A stretch of 64,000 bases of DNA from Desulfoscipio geothermicus DSM 3669 (GTDB lineage Bacteria > Bacillota > Desulfotomaculia > Desulfotomaculales > Desulfallaceae): assembly GCF_900115975.1 (NCBI RefSeq), contig NZ_FOYM01000007.1:62001-126000 (forward strand), written 5' to 3'. Positions 16,000 to 24,692 of the stretch are shown here, one piece after another. Every line of letters begins with the position of its first letter. Position 1 is the stretch's first letter. The notes under the pieces are model-generated. The model ran no database searches. It was not told where the DNA came from and saw only the letters and a list, made by a program, of their open reading frames with translations. Position numbers and translations under genes: made by a program.

Positions 16000-17244
16000 T
16001 TGCAGGCGCAAATAATTTTTACCGGTGACGAACTGCTCATGGGCGAGGTTTTAAATACCCACGCGCAATACCTGGGGCGGGAACTGGCCGCAATGGGGAT
16101 TGAAGTGTTATTGCACACCACTGTCGGCGATAACCGGGCATTGCTCCGGGCGGTGCTCCAAAACGCGTGGGACCGCTCCGACCTGCTTATTATTACCGGC
16201 GGTCTGGGTCCCACAACGGACGACCTGACCAAGGAGACCGTGGCGGATTTTTTACAGCTGGACCTGGTCCCGGATAAGCCAACCCTGCAAGGGCTGGAAA
16301 AATTTTTGGCCCGGCGCGGCATTGCCATGGTGGAAAGCATGAAAAAACAGGCCCTGGTGCCGCGGGGTGCACGGGTTTTACCGAACCCTGTCGGTACTGC
16401 GCCCGGCTTATTGATTGAAAAGGATGATAAGATAGTTGTTTTGCTGCCCGGGCCGCCCCGCGAATTGCAGGCGGTATTTGCCGGTGCGGTGAAAGAGCGT
16501 CTAAAATTCGTGGCTGGCAAGGGCACGGTCATGCACAGCCAGGTTTACAAGCTGACCGGCCTGGGCGAGTCCCAGGTGCAGGATCGGTTGGCCGACATCG
16601 ACGGGCGGGATAACCCGGTGATTTCTTACGTGGCGATGCCAGGGGAAGTGCATGTGCGCGTGTCGGCCAGGGCCGCCAGTGGAAAAGCGGCGAAGGATAT
16701 GGTGGACGCGCTGGCCAGGCGGGTGGAAAAAAGGTTGGCCAAGTACATATTCAGCACCGGGGATGAGGAACTGAAAGAAATAGTCGGGGTTTTACTGGCT
16801 GATCGGGGAATGACTGTTTCCCTGGCGGAGTCATGCACCGGCGGCTATATTATGAAGCTGTTAACCGATGTCGCCGGTAGTTCGCGTTACCTGGCGGGCG
16901 GGGTAGTGGCCTATAGTAACGAAATAAAAACCAGCCAGCTTGGTGTTCCCCGGGAAACCATTGACCGGTACGGGGCGGTGAGTGAGCAGACGGCCAGACT
17001 GATGGCCGAGGGCGTCCGGCGGGCTGTCGGTTCCACCCTGGGCATCGGGGTGACCGGTATAGCCGGACCGGACGGCGGTACCCCGGAAAAGCCGGTGGGT
17101 CTGGTGTATATTGCACTGGCGGGCCGGGAAAAGACTGTTTGCCGCGGTTATCGTTTTCCCGGACAGCGGGCGGGAGTGCGCGCCGGCGCGGCAAACGCCG
17201 CATTACATATGCTCAGGCAGTATTTAACGTGTAACCGAAATTAA
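16000..17244 (+). CDS. cinA: CinA: competence/damage-inducible protein, nicotinamide-nucleotide amidase
   Basis: A 414-residue two-domain protein. The N-terminal MoCF-like pyrophosphatase domain (residues 1-170) shows FTGDELLMGE and GGLGPTTDD. The C-terminal CinA amidase domain (about 255-410) shows the Ser-containing AESCTGGYI and GVTGIAGPDGGTPEKPVG. It deamidates NMN in pyridine-nucleotide salvage, and in some species it is tied to RecA. The start is TTG 16000, with GGGGTG as ribosome-binding site. It directly precedes recA, as in B. subtilis and streptococci. Confidence 0.94.
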   Translation: MQAQIIFTGDELLMGEVLNTHAQYLGRELAAMGIEVLLHTTVGDNRALLRAVLQNAWDRSDLLIITGGLGPTTDDLTKETVADFLQLDLVPDKPTLQGLEKFLARRGIAMVESMKKQALVPRGARVLPNPVGTAPGLLIEKDDKIVVLLPGPPRELQAVFAGAVKERLKFVAGKGTVMHSQVYKLTGLGESQVQDRLADIDGRDNPVISYVAMPGEVHVRVSARAASGKAAKDMVDALARRVEKRLAKYIFSTGDEELKEIVGVLLADRGMTVSLAESCTGGYIMKLLTDVAGSSRYLAGGVVAYSNEIKTSQLGVPRETIDRYGAVSEQTARLMAEGVRRAVGSTLGIGVTGIAGPDGGTPEKPVGLVYIALAGREKTVCRGYRFPGQRAGVRAGAANAALHMLRQYLTCNRN

Positions 17245-17257
17245 TGTCAAATGTTTA

Positions 17258-17286
17258 TTGACACCGACGGCTGCGGCAGATAAAAT
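17258..17286 (+). promoter_or_regulatory. Sigma-A promoter of recA
   Basis: Perfect TTGACA (17258-17263), 17-bp spacer, TAAAAT (17281-17286), just after the cinA stop. Confidence 0.85.
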
Positions 17287-17291
17287 TATAC

Positions 17292-17305
17292 CGAACATTT
17301 GTTTT
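17292..17305. promoter_or_regulatory. LexA (SOS) box of recA
   Basis: CGAACATTTGTTTT agrees with the Gram-positive LexA consensus CGAACRNRYGTTYG at 12 of 14 positions and overlaps the expected transcription start, the normal place for SOS repression of recA. Confidence 0.7.
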
Positions 17306-17324
17306 TGATGAGGGGGTATTTTTT

Positions 17325-18371
17325 TTGACCGATAAGCAAAAAGCGCTGGATAATGCTCTGGCGCATATTGAAAAACAATTCGGCAAGGGGTCAATAATGA
17401 AGCTGGGCGAGGCTTCGGCCAGGATTAACGTAGAAGCTATCCCCACAGGTTCCTTATCTTTGGATATGGCCCTTGGTGTGGGCGGGGTGCCCCGGGGCAG
17501 AGTAGTGGAAATATACGGACCGGAATCCTCTGGTAAAACCACGGTGGCCCTGCATATTATCGCCCAGGCGCAAAAAACAGGCGGAACGGCGGCGTTCATC
17601 GACGCCGAGCACGCTCTGGACGCCAATTACGCCCGCAATATCGGCGTGGATATCGCCAATCTGTACGTTTCACAGCCCGATACCGGGGAGCAGGCGCTGG
17701 AGATTGCCGAACACCTGGTGCGCAGCGGAGCTGTGGATGTGGTGGTTATTGATAGCGTGGCCGCCCTGGTGCCCCGGGCGGAAATTGAAGGTGAAATGGG
17801 CGACGCGCATGTGGGCCTGCAGGCGCGGTTGATGTCACAGGCCTTGCGGAAGTTGACCGGCGTCATCAGTAAGTCCCGCTGTACGGCCATATTCATTAAC
17901 CAGTTACGGGAAAAGGTGGGGGTCATGTTTGGCAGCCCGGAAACGACCCCCGGCGGGCGGGCGCTCAAGTTTTACGCCTCTGTGCGCCTGGATGTGCGCA
18001 AAATTGAGAGTTTAAAGCAGGGCACCGACGTTATTGGCAACCGTACCAGGGTGAAAGTAGTCAAAAACAAGGTGGCTCCCCCCTTTAAACAGGCCGATTT
18101 CGATATCATGTACGGCGCCGGCATATCCCGGGAGGGCTGTATTCTGGATGTGGCCGTGGATCTGGGCATAATTAACAAGAGCGGCGCCTGGTACTCGCAC
18201 GGGGATGAAAGGCTGGGTCAGGGCCGGGAAAACGTCAAAGAACTGTTGAAAGAAAGGCCTGAACTGGCTGAGGAACTGGAAACCGCAGTACGCCGGAAAG
18301 TCGGCTTGCCTGCTCTGCAGGGTAAACTGGCACAGGCCGCTGCCGAGGCCGGCGGCACCAAGGTGGAATGA
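17325..18371 (+). CDS. recA: Recombinase RecA
   Basis: Strand-exchange and SOS coprotease protein. It is 348 residues, the standard length, without an intein. Walker A GPESSGKT is at about residues 66-73, Walker [11 protein letters not shown] near 140, loop L2 [16 protein letters not shown] near 195-210, followed by the C-terminal domain. The start is TTG 17325 behind a G-rich ribosome-binding site. It has its own sigma-A promoter with a LexA box. recX follows after four bases. Confidence 0.97.
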   Translation: MTDKQKALDNALAHIEKQFGKGSIMKLGEASARINVEAIPTGSLSLDMALGVGGVPRGRVVEIYGPESSGKTTVALHIIAQAQKTGGTAAFIDAEHALDANYARNIGVDIANLYVSQPDTGEQALEIAEHLVRSGAVDVVVIDSVAALVPRAEIEGEMGDAHVGLQARLMSQALRKLTGVISKSRCTAIFINQLREKVGVMFGSPETTPGGRALKFYASVRLDVRKIESLKQGTDVIGNRTRVKVVKNKVAPPFKQADFDIMYGAGISREGCILDVAVDLGIINKSGAWYSHGDERLGQGRENVKELLKERPELAEELETAVRRKVGLPALQGKLAQAAAEAGGTKVE

Positions 18372-18375
18372 TAAA

Positions 18376-18870
18376 TTGACGCTTGCAGAACAGGTGCAGG
18401 TGGCCAGGAACAAATGTTACCGGTTACTGGCCTTACGGCCCCGGACGGAATATGAATTGCGAAGCCGGTTGCATGAATCAGGTTACCCTGCCCGGGTTAC
18501 GGACCGAGTACTGGCGGATTTGAAAGAAAAAGGATTGATAAATGACGCGTTGTTTGCCAGGGACTGGGTTAGTTGGCGTCTTTGTTCCAAACCGGTGGGC
18601 AAGGCATATTTACGGGCGGAGTTACGCCATAAGGGTGTCGAAAGAAGTATAATCGAAAACACTTTGGCTGATTACGATGACGAAAGTGAAATGGAAAAGG
18701 CGCTGGCGTTGGCGCGGAAAAGATTGGCCAGGAAAGGCGACGGGCCGGCTCTGCGTAGACTGGCTGGTTTTTTGGCCCGGCGGGGATTTTCCAGCCATGT
18801 GGTGACTAAAGTTTTACGTTTACTTGCTGATGAAGGCCGGATAGATGGGGACCGGGTAGATATATCTTGA
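18376..18870 (+). CDS. recX: Regulatory protein RecX
   Basis: Modulates RecA filaments. It is 164 residues with tandem three-helix repeats: RPRTEYELRSRLHESGY, then ARDWVSWRLCSKPVGKAYLRAEL, then a third near the C terminus (LAGFLARRGFSSHVV). TTG 18376 begins four bases after the recA stop, so it shares the recA transcript. The -35 element of the next transcription unit overlaps its last codons. Confidence 0.88.
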   Translation: MTLAEQVQVARNKCYRLLALRPRTEYELRSRLHESGYPARVTDRVLADLKEKGLINDALFARDWVSWRLCSKPVGKAYLRAELRHKGVERSIIENTLADYDDESEMEKALALARKRLARKGDGPALRRLAGFLARRGFSSHVVTKVLRLLADEGRIDGDRVDIS

Positions 18871-18895
18871 CATGACAGCAGAAAAAAAGTACAAT
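18867..18895 (+). promoter_or_regulatory. Strong sigma-A promoter for the RNA at 18902
   Basis: Perfect TTGACA (18867-18872), 17-bp spacer, TACAAT (18890-18895). The -35 covers the recX stop codon. Confidence 0.88.
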
Positions 18896-18901
18896 TAATG
18901 C

Positions 18902-19128
18902 TGGGAGAAAATAGAATTGGAATTATCCGGTTTTCGGTTCACATATATTTTAAAATTATATATGTACTGGGGTACCAGGAAGCATTCCTTGGAACGACAG
19001 TGTGATATTGCTAACCACTGCGTTATCTTAGCCGTGCCAGGTGGGTGTTTTTGCTGACCGTTGCCGGGGACAAACTGTTTTCCAGGTCCGATTCTATTTC
19101 TCACCGAGTTACGCTCGGTGTTTTTTTT
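18902..19128 (+). ncRNA. Structured RNA: stand-alone small RNA or attenuator leader of rny
   Basis: A roughly 200-nt non-coding transcript is defined by the consensus promoter at 18867-18895 and the terminator at 19102-19128. Its ends pair. Positions 18905-18921 (GAGAAAATAGAATTGGA) and 19087-19102 (TCCGATTCTATTTCTC) form a 16-bp closing helix with one bulged A and one G-U pair. Inside are TCCGG/CCGGG, a second short helix CGGTT/GACCG, an AT hairpin (18941-18965), AGGAA/TTCCT, CAGTG/CACTG and GGAC/GTCC. Size and closed ends resemble 6S RNA, but the interior looks multi-branched. The alternative is a riboswitch-like leader whose terminator gates RNase Y. Existence is well supported; identity is not. 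Confidence 0.65.
19102..19128 (+). terminator. Rho-independent terminator between the structured RNA and rny
   Basis: CACCGAG (19102-19108) and CTCGGTG (19114-19120) with a TTACG loop, followed by eight Ts. Confidence 0.92.
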
Positions 19129-19178
19129 GTTAACTGAGCAAACTTATCATAAAGTTATTGAAGTTAGGAGGTGACACA

Positions 19179-20726
19179 TTGCAGGCCAACCTGACAATCA
19201 CTATAATTGTTGCAGCAACAACAGCTCTTATTGCCTTCGGGGTTGGGTATCTGGTAAGAAAACTGATTGCCGAATCCAAAATTGCCTCCGCTGAAGCTCT
19301 GTCCAGAAAAATTATTGAAGAGGCGCAAAAGGAGGCCGAAGGTAAAAAACGGGAAGCAATACTTGAAGCAAAGGAAGAAATTTTAAAACAACGCAATGAA
19401 ATGGAGCGTGAAAACAAGGAACGAAGAACCGAGCTACAAAGATTGGAACGCAGGCTGGTACAAAAGGAAGAAACACTGGACCGTAAAGTGGAGAGCATAG
19501 AAAAAAAAGAAGATATTTTAAACCGCAAGGAAGCGGAGGTTGATTCGCTGAAAGCCGACCTTTCCAATGCATACAGTCGCCAGGTGGCTGAGCTGGAAAG
19601 GATATCGGGGTTAACTTCCGAAGATGCCCGGCAGATATTACTGACCGATATTGAAAAGGAAATTCAGCATGAAGCCGCGCTGTTGATCAAGGAGATAGAA
19701 AACAAGGCCAAGGAAGAAGGAGAAAAACGGGCCAAGGAGATTATTACTTCCGCGATCCAGCGGTGCGCCGCCGATCATGTGGCCGAAACAACGGTGGCCG
19801 TCATACCTTTGCCCAACGATGAGATGAAAGGCCGGATCATCGGGCGTGAAGGCCGGAACATCAGGGCGTTTGAAACGGCAACCGGTATAGACCTGATTAT
19901 CGATGATACTCCAGAAGCCGTTATTTTATCCGGTTTCGATCCCATACGCCGGGAAGTGGCCCGGATCGCCCTGGAAAAATTAATCGTTGACGGGCGTATT
20001 CACCCGGCCCGGATTGAGGAAATGGTGGACAAAGCCCGCAAAGAAGTGGACCAGCAAATCCGGGAAGCAGGCGAACAAGCCGTATTTGAAACCGGTATTC
20101 ACGGCTTGCATCCTGAATTGATAAACCTGTTGGGCCGCCTTAAATTCCGCACCAGCTACGGGCAGAATGTTTTAAAGCACTCCATTGAAGTGGCCCATCT
20201 GGCGGGCTTGATGGCCGCCGAATTGGGTATGGACGTACAGTTGGCCAAACGGGCGGGACTGCTGCATGATATCGGCAAGGCGGTGGACCACGAGGTTGAA
20301 GGGCCGCACGTGGCCATAGGGGTGGAACTGGCGCAAAAATACCGGGAAGGGAAAGAAGTTATTCATGCCATTGCCGCGCACCATGGTGACGAAGAGCCCA
20401 AAACAATTGTGGCGGGTTTGGTTCAGGCCGCGGATGCCATTTCAGCGGCACGCCCTGGGGCGCGCCGGGAAACGCTGGAGGCCTATATCAAACGCTTGCA
20501 AAAACTTGAGGAAATTGCCGGTACCTTCGACGGGGTCGAAAAATCATACGCTATCCAGGCGGGACGGGAAATTAGAATTATGGTCAAGCCCGAAAAAGTT
20601 GACGATTTAGGTTCTATAAAGCTGGTTAGGGAGATTGCCAAAAAAATAGAAAATGAATTGGATTATCCCGGTCAAATAAAGGTTATGATTATTCGCGAAA
20701 CGAGAGTTGTTGATTACGCTAAATAA
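19179..20726 (+). CDS. rny: Ribonuclease Y
   Basis: Membrane-anchored endoribonuclease that starts bulk mRNA decay in Firmicutes. It is 515 residues. One N-terminal transmembrane segment (about 5-25) is followed by a long charged coiled coil (about 30-190), a KH domain with [15 protein letters not shown] (about 215-230), and an HD domain with [10 protein letters not shown] (about 365). TTG 19179 is chosen because AGGAGGTGAC lies nine bases upstream; an in-frame TTG seven codons earlier has none. No promoter is visible between the preceding terminator and the gene, so expression depends on read-through or on regulation of that terminator. Confidence 0.95.
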   Translation: MQANLTITIIVAATTALIAFGVGYLVRKLIAESKIASAEALSRKIIEEAQKEAEGKKREAILEAKEEILKQRNEMERENKERRTELQRLERRLVQKEETLDRKVESIEKKEDILNRKEAEVDSLKADLSNAYSRQVAELERISGLTSEDARQILLTDIEKEIQHEAALLIKEIENKAKEEGEKRAKEIITSAIQRCAADHVAETTVAVIPLPNDEMKGRIIGREGRNIRAFETATGIDLIIDDTPEAVILSGFDPIRREVARIALEKLIVDGRIHPARIEEMVDKARKEVDQQIREAGEQAVFETGIHGLHPELINLLGRLKFRTSYGQNVLKHSIEVAHLAGLMAAELGMDVQLAKRAGLLHDIGKAVDHEVEGPHVAIGVELAQKYREGKEVIHAIAAHHGDEEPKTIVAGLVQAADAISAARPGARRETLEAYIKRLQKLEEIAGTFDGVEKSYAIQAGREIRIMVKPEKVDDLGSIKLVREIAKKIENELDYPGQIKVMIIRETRVVDYAK

Positions 20727-20732
20727 GAAAGC

Positions 20733-20827
20733 AAAACGGTCTCTTTGTTATACTTATCAATATTTTTCCCGGTTGACCTGCCGGTTTCAACTGCGGAAAA
20801 ATATTGATAAAAAGAGATCGTTTTTTT
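20733..20827 (+). terminator. Very long hairpin terminator after rny
   Basis: AAAACGGTCTCTT (20733-20745) pairs with AAGAGATCGTTTT, and ATCAATATTTTTCC (20757-20770 region) pairs perfectly with GGAAAAATATTGAT. The apical part has GTTGA/TCAAC. The stem ends in a T tract. It is unusually long for a simple terminator. Confidence 0.8.
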
Positions 20828-20935
20828 AATTCTGGTATATTTTTATATTTATTTTGCTTTATATTGAGGCAGGAATATGCTCATGCAAAAACGAAATTAA
20901 ACGCAACATGTGTGTGCAGAAGGAAGGTGTGCTTG

Positions 20936-21454
20936 TTGTCGGCTAATTTTAAAGGCAGCGAAGATGTGACAGACTGCGTGGGGCTATTGATATCCATACT
21001 GGTCCGTTATCCCCAGGTGGCTGCTATAAATTTTGATCCCTGGAAGCAATTGCTAAAGTTTAATTTCATATGCTCCAGGTTATTAAATGATACTGAATTG
21101 GAAAAATTTAAAGTTTATCTTTTAAACTGTATCCAATCTTTCAACTACCTGGAAAGAAAAGATGCGGCGCTGGTTGAAATTACCCACCAGGTATTTGAAG
21201 AGTTGACTTTAATAGAAATCAAAAGAGACGTAAAAACGCTGGTGCAGGAAGAAATAGCGCTGGTGGTGGAAATTTTTAACCAGTTTTGGGAAGGCATTTT
21301 GGTATCTGATATAAATGAGTCTATAATTGAAGAGGATTTAATTATGCAGGAAGAAATTATTGAACATATGCTGGAGAGCGTCAGGGGGTCGGCGGAAGAC
21401 AAACGTCTGTATGCTTTCCGGGAAGAGGGCAAGGTGCTTGTTTTTAATAAATAG
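20936..21454 (+). CDS. Conserved hypothetical acidic protein between rny and ymdB
   Basis: About 172 residues, acidic and predicted all-helical, with no signal peptide, membrane segment or motif I recognise. It contains SEDVTDCVGLLISILVRYPQ near the N terminus and a Glu-rich helix LIMQEEIIEHMLESV near the C terminus. The start is uncertain: an upstream in-frame ATG at 20804 lies inside the rny terminator and gives an implausible N terminus, while TTG 20936 (or 20933) sits behind AAGGAAGG. The stop is 12 bases before ymdB, so the two are probably cotranscribed. Function unknown. Confidence 0.7.
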   Translation: MSANFKGSEDVTDCVGLLISILVRYPQVAAINFDPWKQLLKFNFICSRLLNDTELEKFKVYLLNCIQSFNYLERKDAALVEITHQVFEELTLIEIKRDVKTLVQEEIALVVEIFNQFWEGILVSDINESIIEEDLIMQEEIIEHMLESVRGSAEDKRLYAFREEGKVLVFNK

Positions 21455-21466
21455 GTGGTAATTATA

Positions 21467-22249
21467 GTGATACGACTGTTAATGATTGGTGATGTGGTGG
21501 GGCGTCTCGGCCGGCGGGCCGTAAAAGAAAATTTACCCGGTCTGGTGCGGGATGAACAGATTGATCTGGTGATTGCCAACGGTGAAAATGCCGCCGGAGG
21601 GAACGGTATTACCAGGGAGGTGGCCCTGGAACTTTTTGCTGCGGGCGTGGAAGTGATTACCATGGGTAATCACGTGTGGAATAAAAAAGAAATAATCAAT
21701 TACATTGACCGGGAAAACAGGGTCATCAGGCCCGCCAATTACCCGCCCGGCGCGCCTGGTGCGGGGTTCGGCCGCTTCCAGACCAGAAAAGGTGTAATCG
21801 TGGGGGTTGTAAATTTATCCGGTCGGGTGTTCATGCCGGATATGGATTGCCCATTTAGGTGCGCAGATGCCATTTTGGAGGCGTTCAAGGGGAAGAGTTC
21901 CGTTATATTGCTTGATTTTCATGCCGAAGCCACTTCCGAGAAGGCGGCCATGGCCTACTACCTGGATGGCCGAATTTCTGCTGTTTGCGGTACCCATACG
22001 CACGTGCAAACGGCGGATGAACGTATTTTGGAAAAGGGGACGGCGTTCATCACCGACGTGGGGATGACCGGGCCGCAGGATTCAGTGATCGGAGTTAAAA
22101 AAGAACTGGTGATTGAAAAATTTTTGACCCAAATGCCCAGAAAGTTTGAAGTGGCCTCCGGGCTTTACCAGTTTAACGCAGTGGTTATTGATGTGGACCA
22201 GGAATCCGGTCGGGCTTTAAATATCAAACGAATTCAAAACTACGAGTGA
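21467..22249 (+). CDS. ymdB: YmdB family metallophosphoesterase
   Basis: Binuclear metal phosphodiesterase (TIGR00282), hydrolysing 2',3'-cyclic mononucleotides in B. subtilis and affecting biofilm and RNase Y-linked regulation. About 260 residues, with GDVVGRLGRRAV at the N terminus, NGENAAGGNGIT, TMGNHVWN, DFHAEATSEK and GTHTHVQTADE supplying metal ligands. GTG 21467 gives the family start MIRLLMIGDVVG and has TAGGTGG eight bases upstream; the in-frame GTG at 21455 overlaps that site. The rny-ymdB association is conserved (interrupted here by one hypothetical gene). Confidence 0.93.
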   Translation: MIRLLMIGDVVGRLGRRAVKENLPGLVRDEQIDLVIANGENAAGGNGITREVALELFAAGVEVITMGNHVWNKKEIINYIDRENRVIRPANYPPGAPGAGFGRFQTRKGVIVGVVNLSGRVFMPDMDCPFRCADAILEAFKGKSSVILLDFHAEATSEKAAMAYYLDGRISAVCGTHTHVQTADERILEKGTAFITDVGMTGPQDSVIGVKKELVIEKFLTQMPRKFEVASGLYQFNAVVIDVDQESGRALNIKRIQNYE

Positions 22250-22284
22250 TTCATTGACAAAAGTTAAAAAAAAAATAAGCCAAA

Positions 22285-22313
22285 AAAGGAATTTTCCCGG
22301 TACTGCAGAATAT
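22285..22313 (+). promoter_or_regulatory. Sigma-H promoter of spoVS
   Basis: AAAGGAATT (22285-22293), 11-bp spacer, GCAGAATAT (22305-22313) fits the sigma-H consensus RnAGGAWWW-N11/12-RnnGAATWW at every fixed position. B. subtilis spoVS is known to be sigma-H dependent. Confidence 0.8.
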
Positions 22314-22371
22314 ATTTTTAAAACAGGGATATAAGGAAACAGTCTTTCCAGAGAAGAAGGAGGTTCGATGA

Positions 22372-22632
22372 ATGGAAGTGTTAAAAGTTTCAGCAAAATC
22401 CAATCCAAACTCTGTAGCCGGTGCCCTTGCCGGAGTGCTCAGGGAAAGGGGATGCGCGGAAATCCAGGCTATCGGTGCAGGGGCTTTGAACCAAGCAGTA
22501 AAAGCAGTAGCTATTGCCAGGGGATTTGTCGCTCCCAGTGGTGTTGATCTGATTTGTATTCCGGCTTTTACGGACATAATAATTGATGGAGAAGAGAGAA
22601 CAGCAATCAAACTGATTGTCGAACCCCGTTAA
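22372..22632 (+). CDS. spoVS: Stage V sporulation protein S
   Basis: An 86-residue Alba-like nucleic-acid-binding-fold protein needed in sporulation for spore coat and septation control. The whole sequence matches the family: MEVLKVSAKSNPNSVAGALA at the start, IQAIGAGALNQAVKAVAIARG in the middle, CIPAFTDI near the C terminus. Start ATG 22372 lies behind AAGGAGG. It stands alone between a sigma-H promoter and a strong terminator. Confidence 0.97.
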   Translation: MEVLKVSAKSNPNSVAGALAGVLRERGCAEIQAIGAGALNQAVKAVAIARGFVAPSGVDLICIPAFTDIIIDGEERTAIKLIVEPR

Positions 22633-22660
22633 TTGTATGGATTGTAGTTAATTTGCCAGT

Positions 22661-22697
22661 AACCTGTTTATTCGGCCAGTGAATAAACAGGTTTTTA
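22661..22697 (+). terminator. Rho-independent terminator after spoVS
   Basis: A perfect 13-bp stem AACCTGTTTATTC/GAATAAACAGGTT (22661-22673 with 22681-22693), GGCCAGT loop, then Ts. Confidence 0.93.
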
Positions 22698-22729
22698 ATT
22701 TTCCTGTAAAGTGAAAGGTGGCGAAAAGT

Positions 22730-23677
22730 TTGACTTTTAATTTGATGGTCGATGGGCATTGTGATACCCTGACGGCTGTGGAAAGCCAAAATCGCACCCT
22801 GGGTAAGAAATCCCCCCGGGGTCAGTTGGATCTGCCGCGTATGCTTGCCGGCGGGGTCAATGTGCAATTTTTTGCCGCTTTTATTGCTCCTGAATACAAA
22901 GACAGGGCTTTGAAAAGATGTCTGCAGTTAATCGATACATTTCACGCGGAAATCACGCGCAACCAAAATTCTGTGGAATTGGCTTTAAATAGCGGTGACA
23001 TCTGCCGCATTATTTCAGCGGGAAAGATCGCCGCCCTGCTGGCCATAGAAGGCGGGGAAGCGCTGGCCGGTGATCTGGCTGTTTTGCGTATCTATCACCG
23101 TTTGGGGGTACGTTCCATAACCCTTACCTGGAATGGTCGTAATGAACTCGGTGACGGGGTGGGCGAAGGGCCGAACGCGGGTGGCCTGAGTGTTTTCGGG
23201 CGCTCGGTGGTGCGGGAAATGAACAGACTGGGGATGCTGATCGACGTGGCCCATCTTGCGGAAAAAGGTTTCTGGGACGTGGCGGAAACCTCCCGGCAGC
23301 CCTTTGCCGCCACCCACGCCAACTGCCGGGCCCTATGCGATCATCCCCGCAATCTTACCGATGGGCAGATAGAGCACCTGGCTCGGACCGGGGGAGTAAT
23401 TGGCCTGACCTTTGTGCCGGAATTTGTGGCCGAAGAAAAACCTGACTTGGAATCTTTGCTGCGCCATGTAGACCATATTGCCTCGCGTTTCGGCCCGCAA
23501 TGCATCGGGCTGGGATCTGATTTTGACGGTATGGATACGTTTTTGGCCGATTTGCGGGATGTCACCTGTACACCGCGCCTGGCCGAATCTTTACTGAAGC
23601 GGGGTTACAGTTGTTCCGAAGTATCTGGTATAATGGGTGGAAACTGGCTCAGGCTGCTGGAAAGGGTTATTCAGTGA
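22730..23677 (+). CDS. Membrane dipeptidase (peptidase M19 family)
   Basis: Zinc dipeptidase of the renal-dipeptidase family, about 315 residues and cytoplasmic (no signal peptide). Metal-site blocks visible: VDGHCDT (HxD) near the N terminus, LAIEGGEAL with the bridging Glu, IDVAHLAEKGF, THANCRALCDHPRNL and GLGSDFDGM near the C terminus. TTG 22730 is chosen as start with GAAAGGTGG upstream; an in-frame GTG at 22718 overlaps that site. A dipeptidase of this type usually follows spoVS/ymdB in related genomes. Substrates are likely dipeptides including D-amino-acid forms, inferred from the family. Confidence 0.88.
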   Translation: MTFNLMVDGHCDTLTAVESQNRTLGKKSPRGQLDLPRMLAGGVNVQFFAAFIAPEYKDRALKRCLQLIDTFHAEITRNQNSVELALNSGDICRIISAGKIAALLAIEGGEALAGDLAVLRIYHRLGVRSITLTWNGRNELGDGVGEGPNAGGLSVFGRSVVREMNRLGMLIDVAHLAEKGFWDVAETSRQPFAATHANCRALCDHPRNLTDGQIEHLARTGGVIGLTFVPEFVAEEKPDLESLLRHVDHIASRFGPQCIGLGSDFDGMDTFLADLRDVTCTPRLAESLLKRGYSCSEVSGIMGGNWLRLLERVIQ

Positions 23678-23780
23678 GGTGCAATTTAATGAAAACATGA
23701 TTATTTATCTGTGGTAAAATAGATAATATGTGTACTTGCTTGTATTGGTGCACCAGAAGAGGGTACGGTAAGGTGATATA

Positions 23781-24635
23781 ATGTTTGCAGACCTGCATAT
23801 ACATACAACCGCTTCGGACGGTGCCAGTACGCCGGAAGAAGTGGTACGGATGGCCGCGCGCGCAAAACTGCGGGCTATAGCCATCACCGACCATGATAGC
23901 ATGGAGGGAATTCCCGCCGCCCGGCAGGAAGCCGATCGGCGGCAATTGGAAATTATCGAAGGGGTTGAACTGAGCACCGAGCATGAAGGGATGGAAGTAC
24001 ATGTGCTGGCCTACTGTATCGACCCCGCAAACGCTGATTTCAAGGAGCACCTTAACCTATTTCGTAATGCCAGGCTGCTCCGGGCCGAAAAGATAGTCGA
24101 CAAGCTGCGTAAAATGGGCGTTATGATTGATTTCGCCAGTGTTTTGGAACTGGCCGGGCCCGGGTCGGTGGGGCGGCCCCATATTGCCCAGGCCATGCTG
24201 GCTGCTGGGATAATAAACAGCATTGCGGAAGCATTTGAACATTATATCGGGGTCGGCAAGCCGGCTTATGAACCACGGCTCAAGTACCATCCCGTGGCCA
24301 TGGTTAAGTTGATCAGGGAACTGGGCGGGGTGCCGGTACTGGCGCATCCCGGCATATCCTGTAATGAAGCTCTGGTATTAACCTTGATTAAAGAAGGCCT
24401 GCAGGGGCTGGAGGTTTACCACCCGCAGCACGCAAGGGATATGGAAAAATATTATTTGGATTTATGCCGGAAATTCAATTTGCTGGCTACCGGTGGGTCT
24501 GACTTCCACGGTGTGGGGGTCACGGGGCACGGTAAGCTGGGCGAGGCAGTGGCGCCATACGAAGTGGTTTTGCAGTTGCGGAAACTGGCCTTGCAAAACG
24601 GCCGCGGCACCGTAGCCGGGCAGCACCGCCCTTGA
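23781..24635 (+). CDS. PHP-domain phosphoesterase (TrpH-like)
   Basis: A 284-residue PHP-fold metalloenzyme of the YciV/TrpH type, predicted 3',5'-nucleoside bisphosphate/oligoribonucleotide phosphatase. N-terminal DLHIHTTASDG, AITDHDSMEG, GVELSTEHEG, later VLAHPGISC and GGSDFHG are the expected metal-binding blocks. ATG 23781 lies behind AAGGTGATA. Family assignment is firm; the exact substrate is not shown by the sequence. Confidence 0.87.
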   Translation: MFADLHIHTTASDGASTPEEVVRMAARAKLRAIAITDHDSMEGIPAARQEADRRQLEIIEGVELSTEHEGMEVHVLAYCIDPANADFKEHLNLFRNARLLRAEKIVDKLRKMGVMIDFASVLELAGPGSVGRPHIAQAMLAAGIINSIAEAFEHYIGVGKPAYEPRLKYHPVAMVKLIRELGGVPVLAHPGISCNEALVLTLIKEGLQGLEVYHPQHARDMEKYYLDLCRKFNLLATGGSDFHGVGVTGHGKLGEAVAPYEVVLQLRKLALQNGRGTVAGQHRP

Positions 24636-24692
24636 GCACCGGGGTGCTGAAATAGTATTGTTGTAGATCTTGTTGTGGGGGAGATAAACATT

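Noticed and set aside
18902-19101. SRP RNA, tmRNA or RNase P RNA for the recX-rny RNA
   Set aside because: None of their conserved sequence blocks is visible, and the size fits none well except SRP, whose GGAA-type apical domain is lacking.
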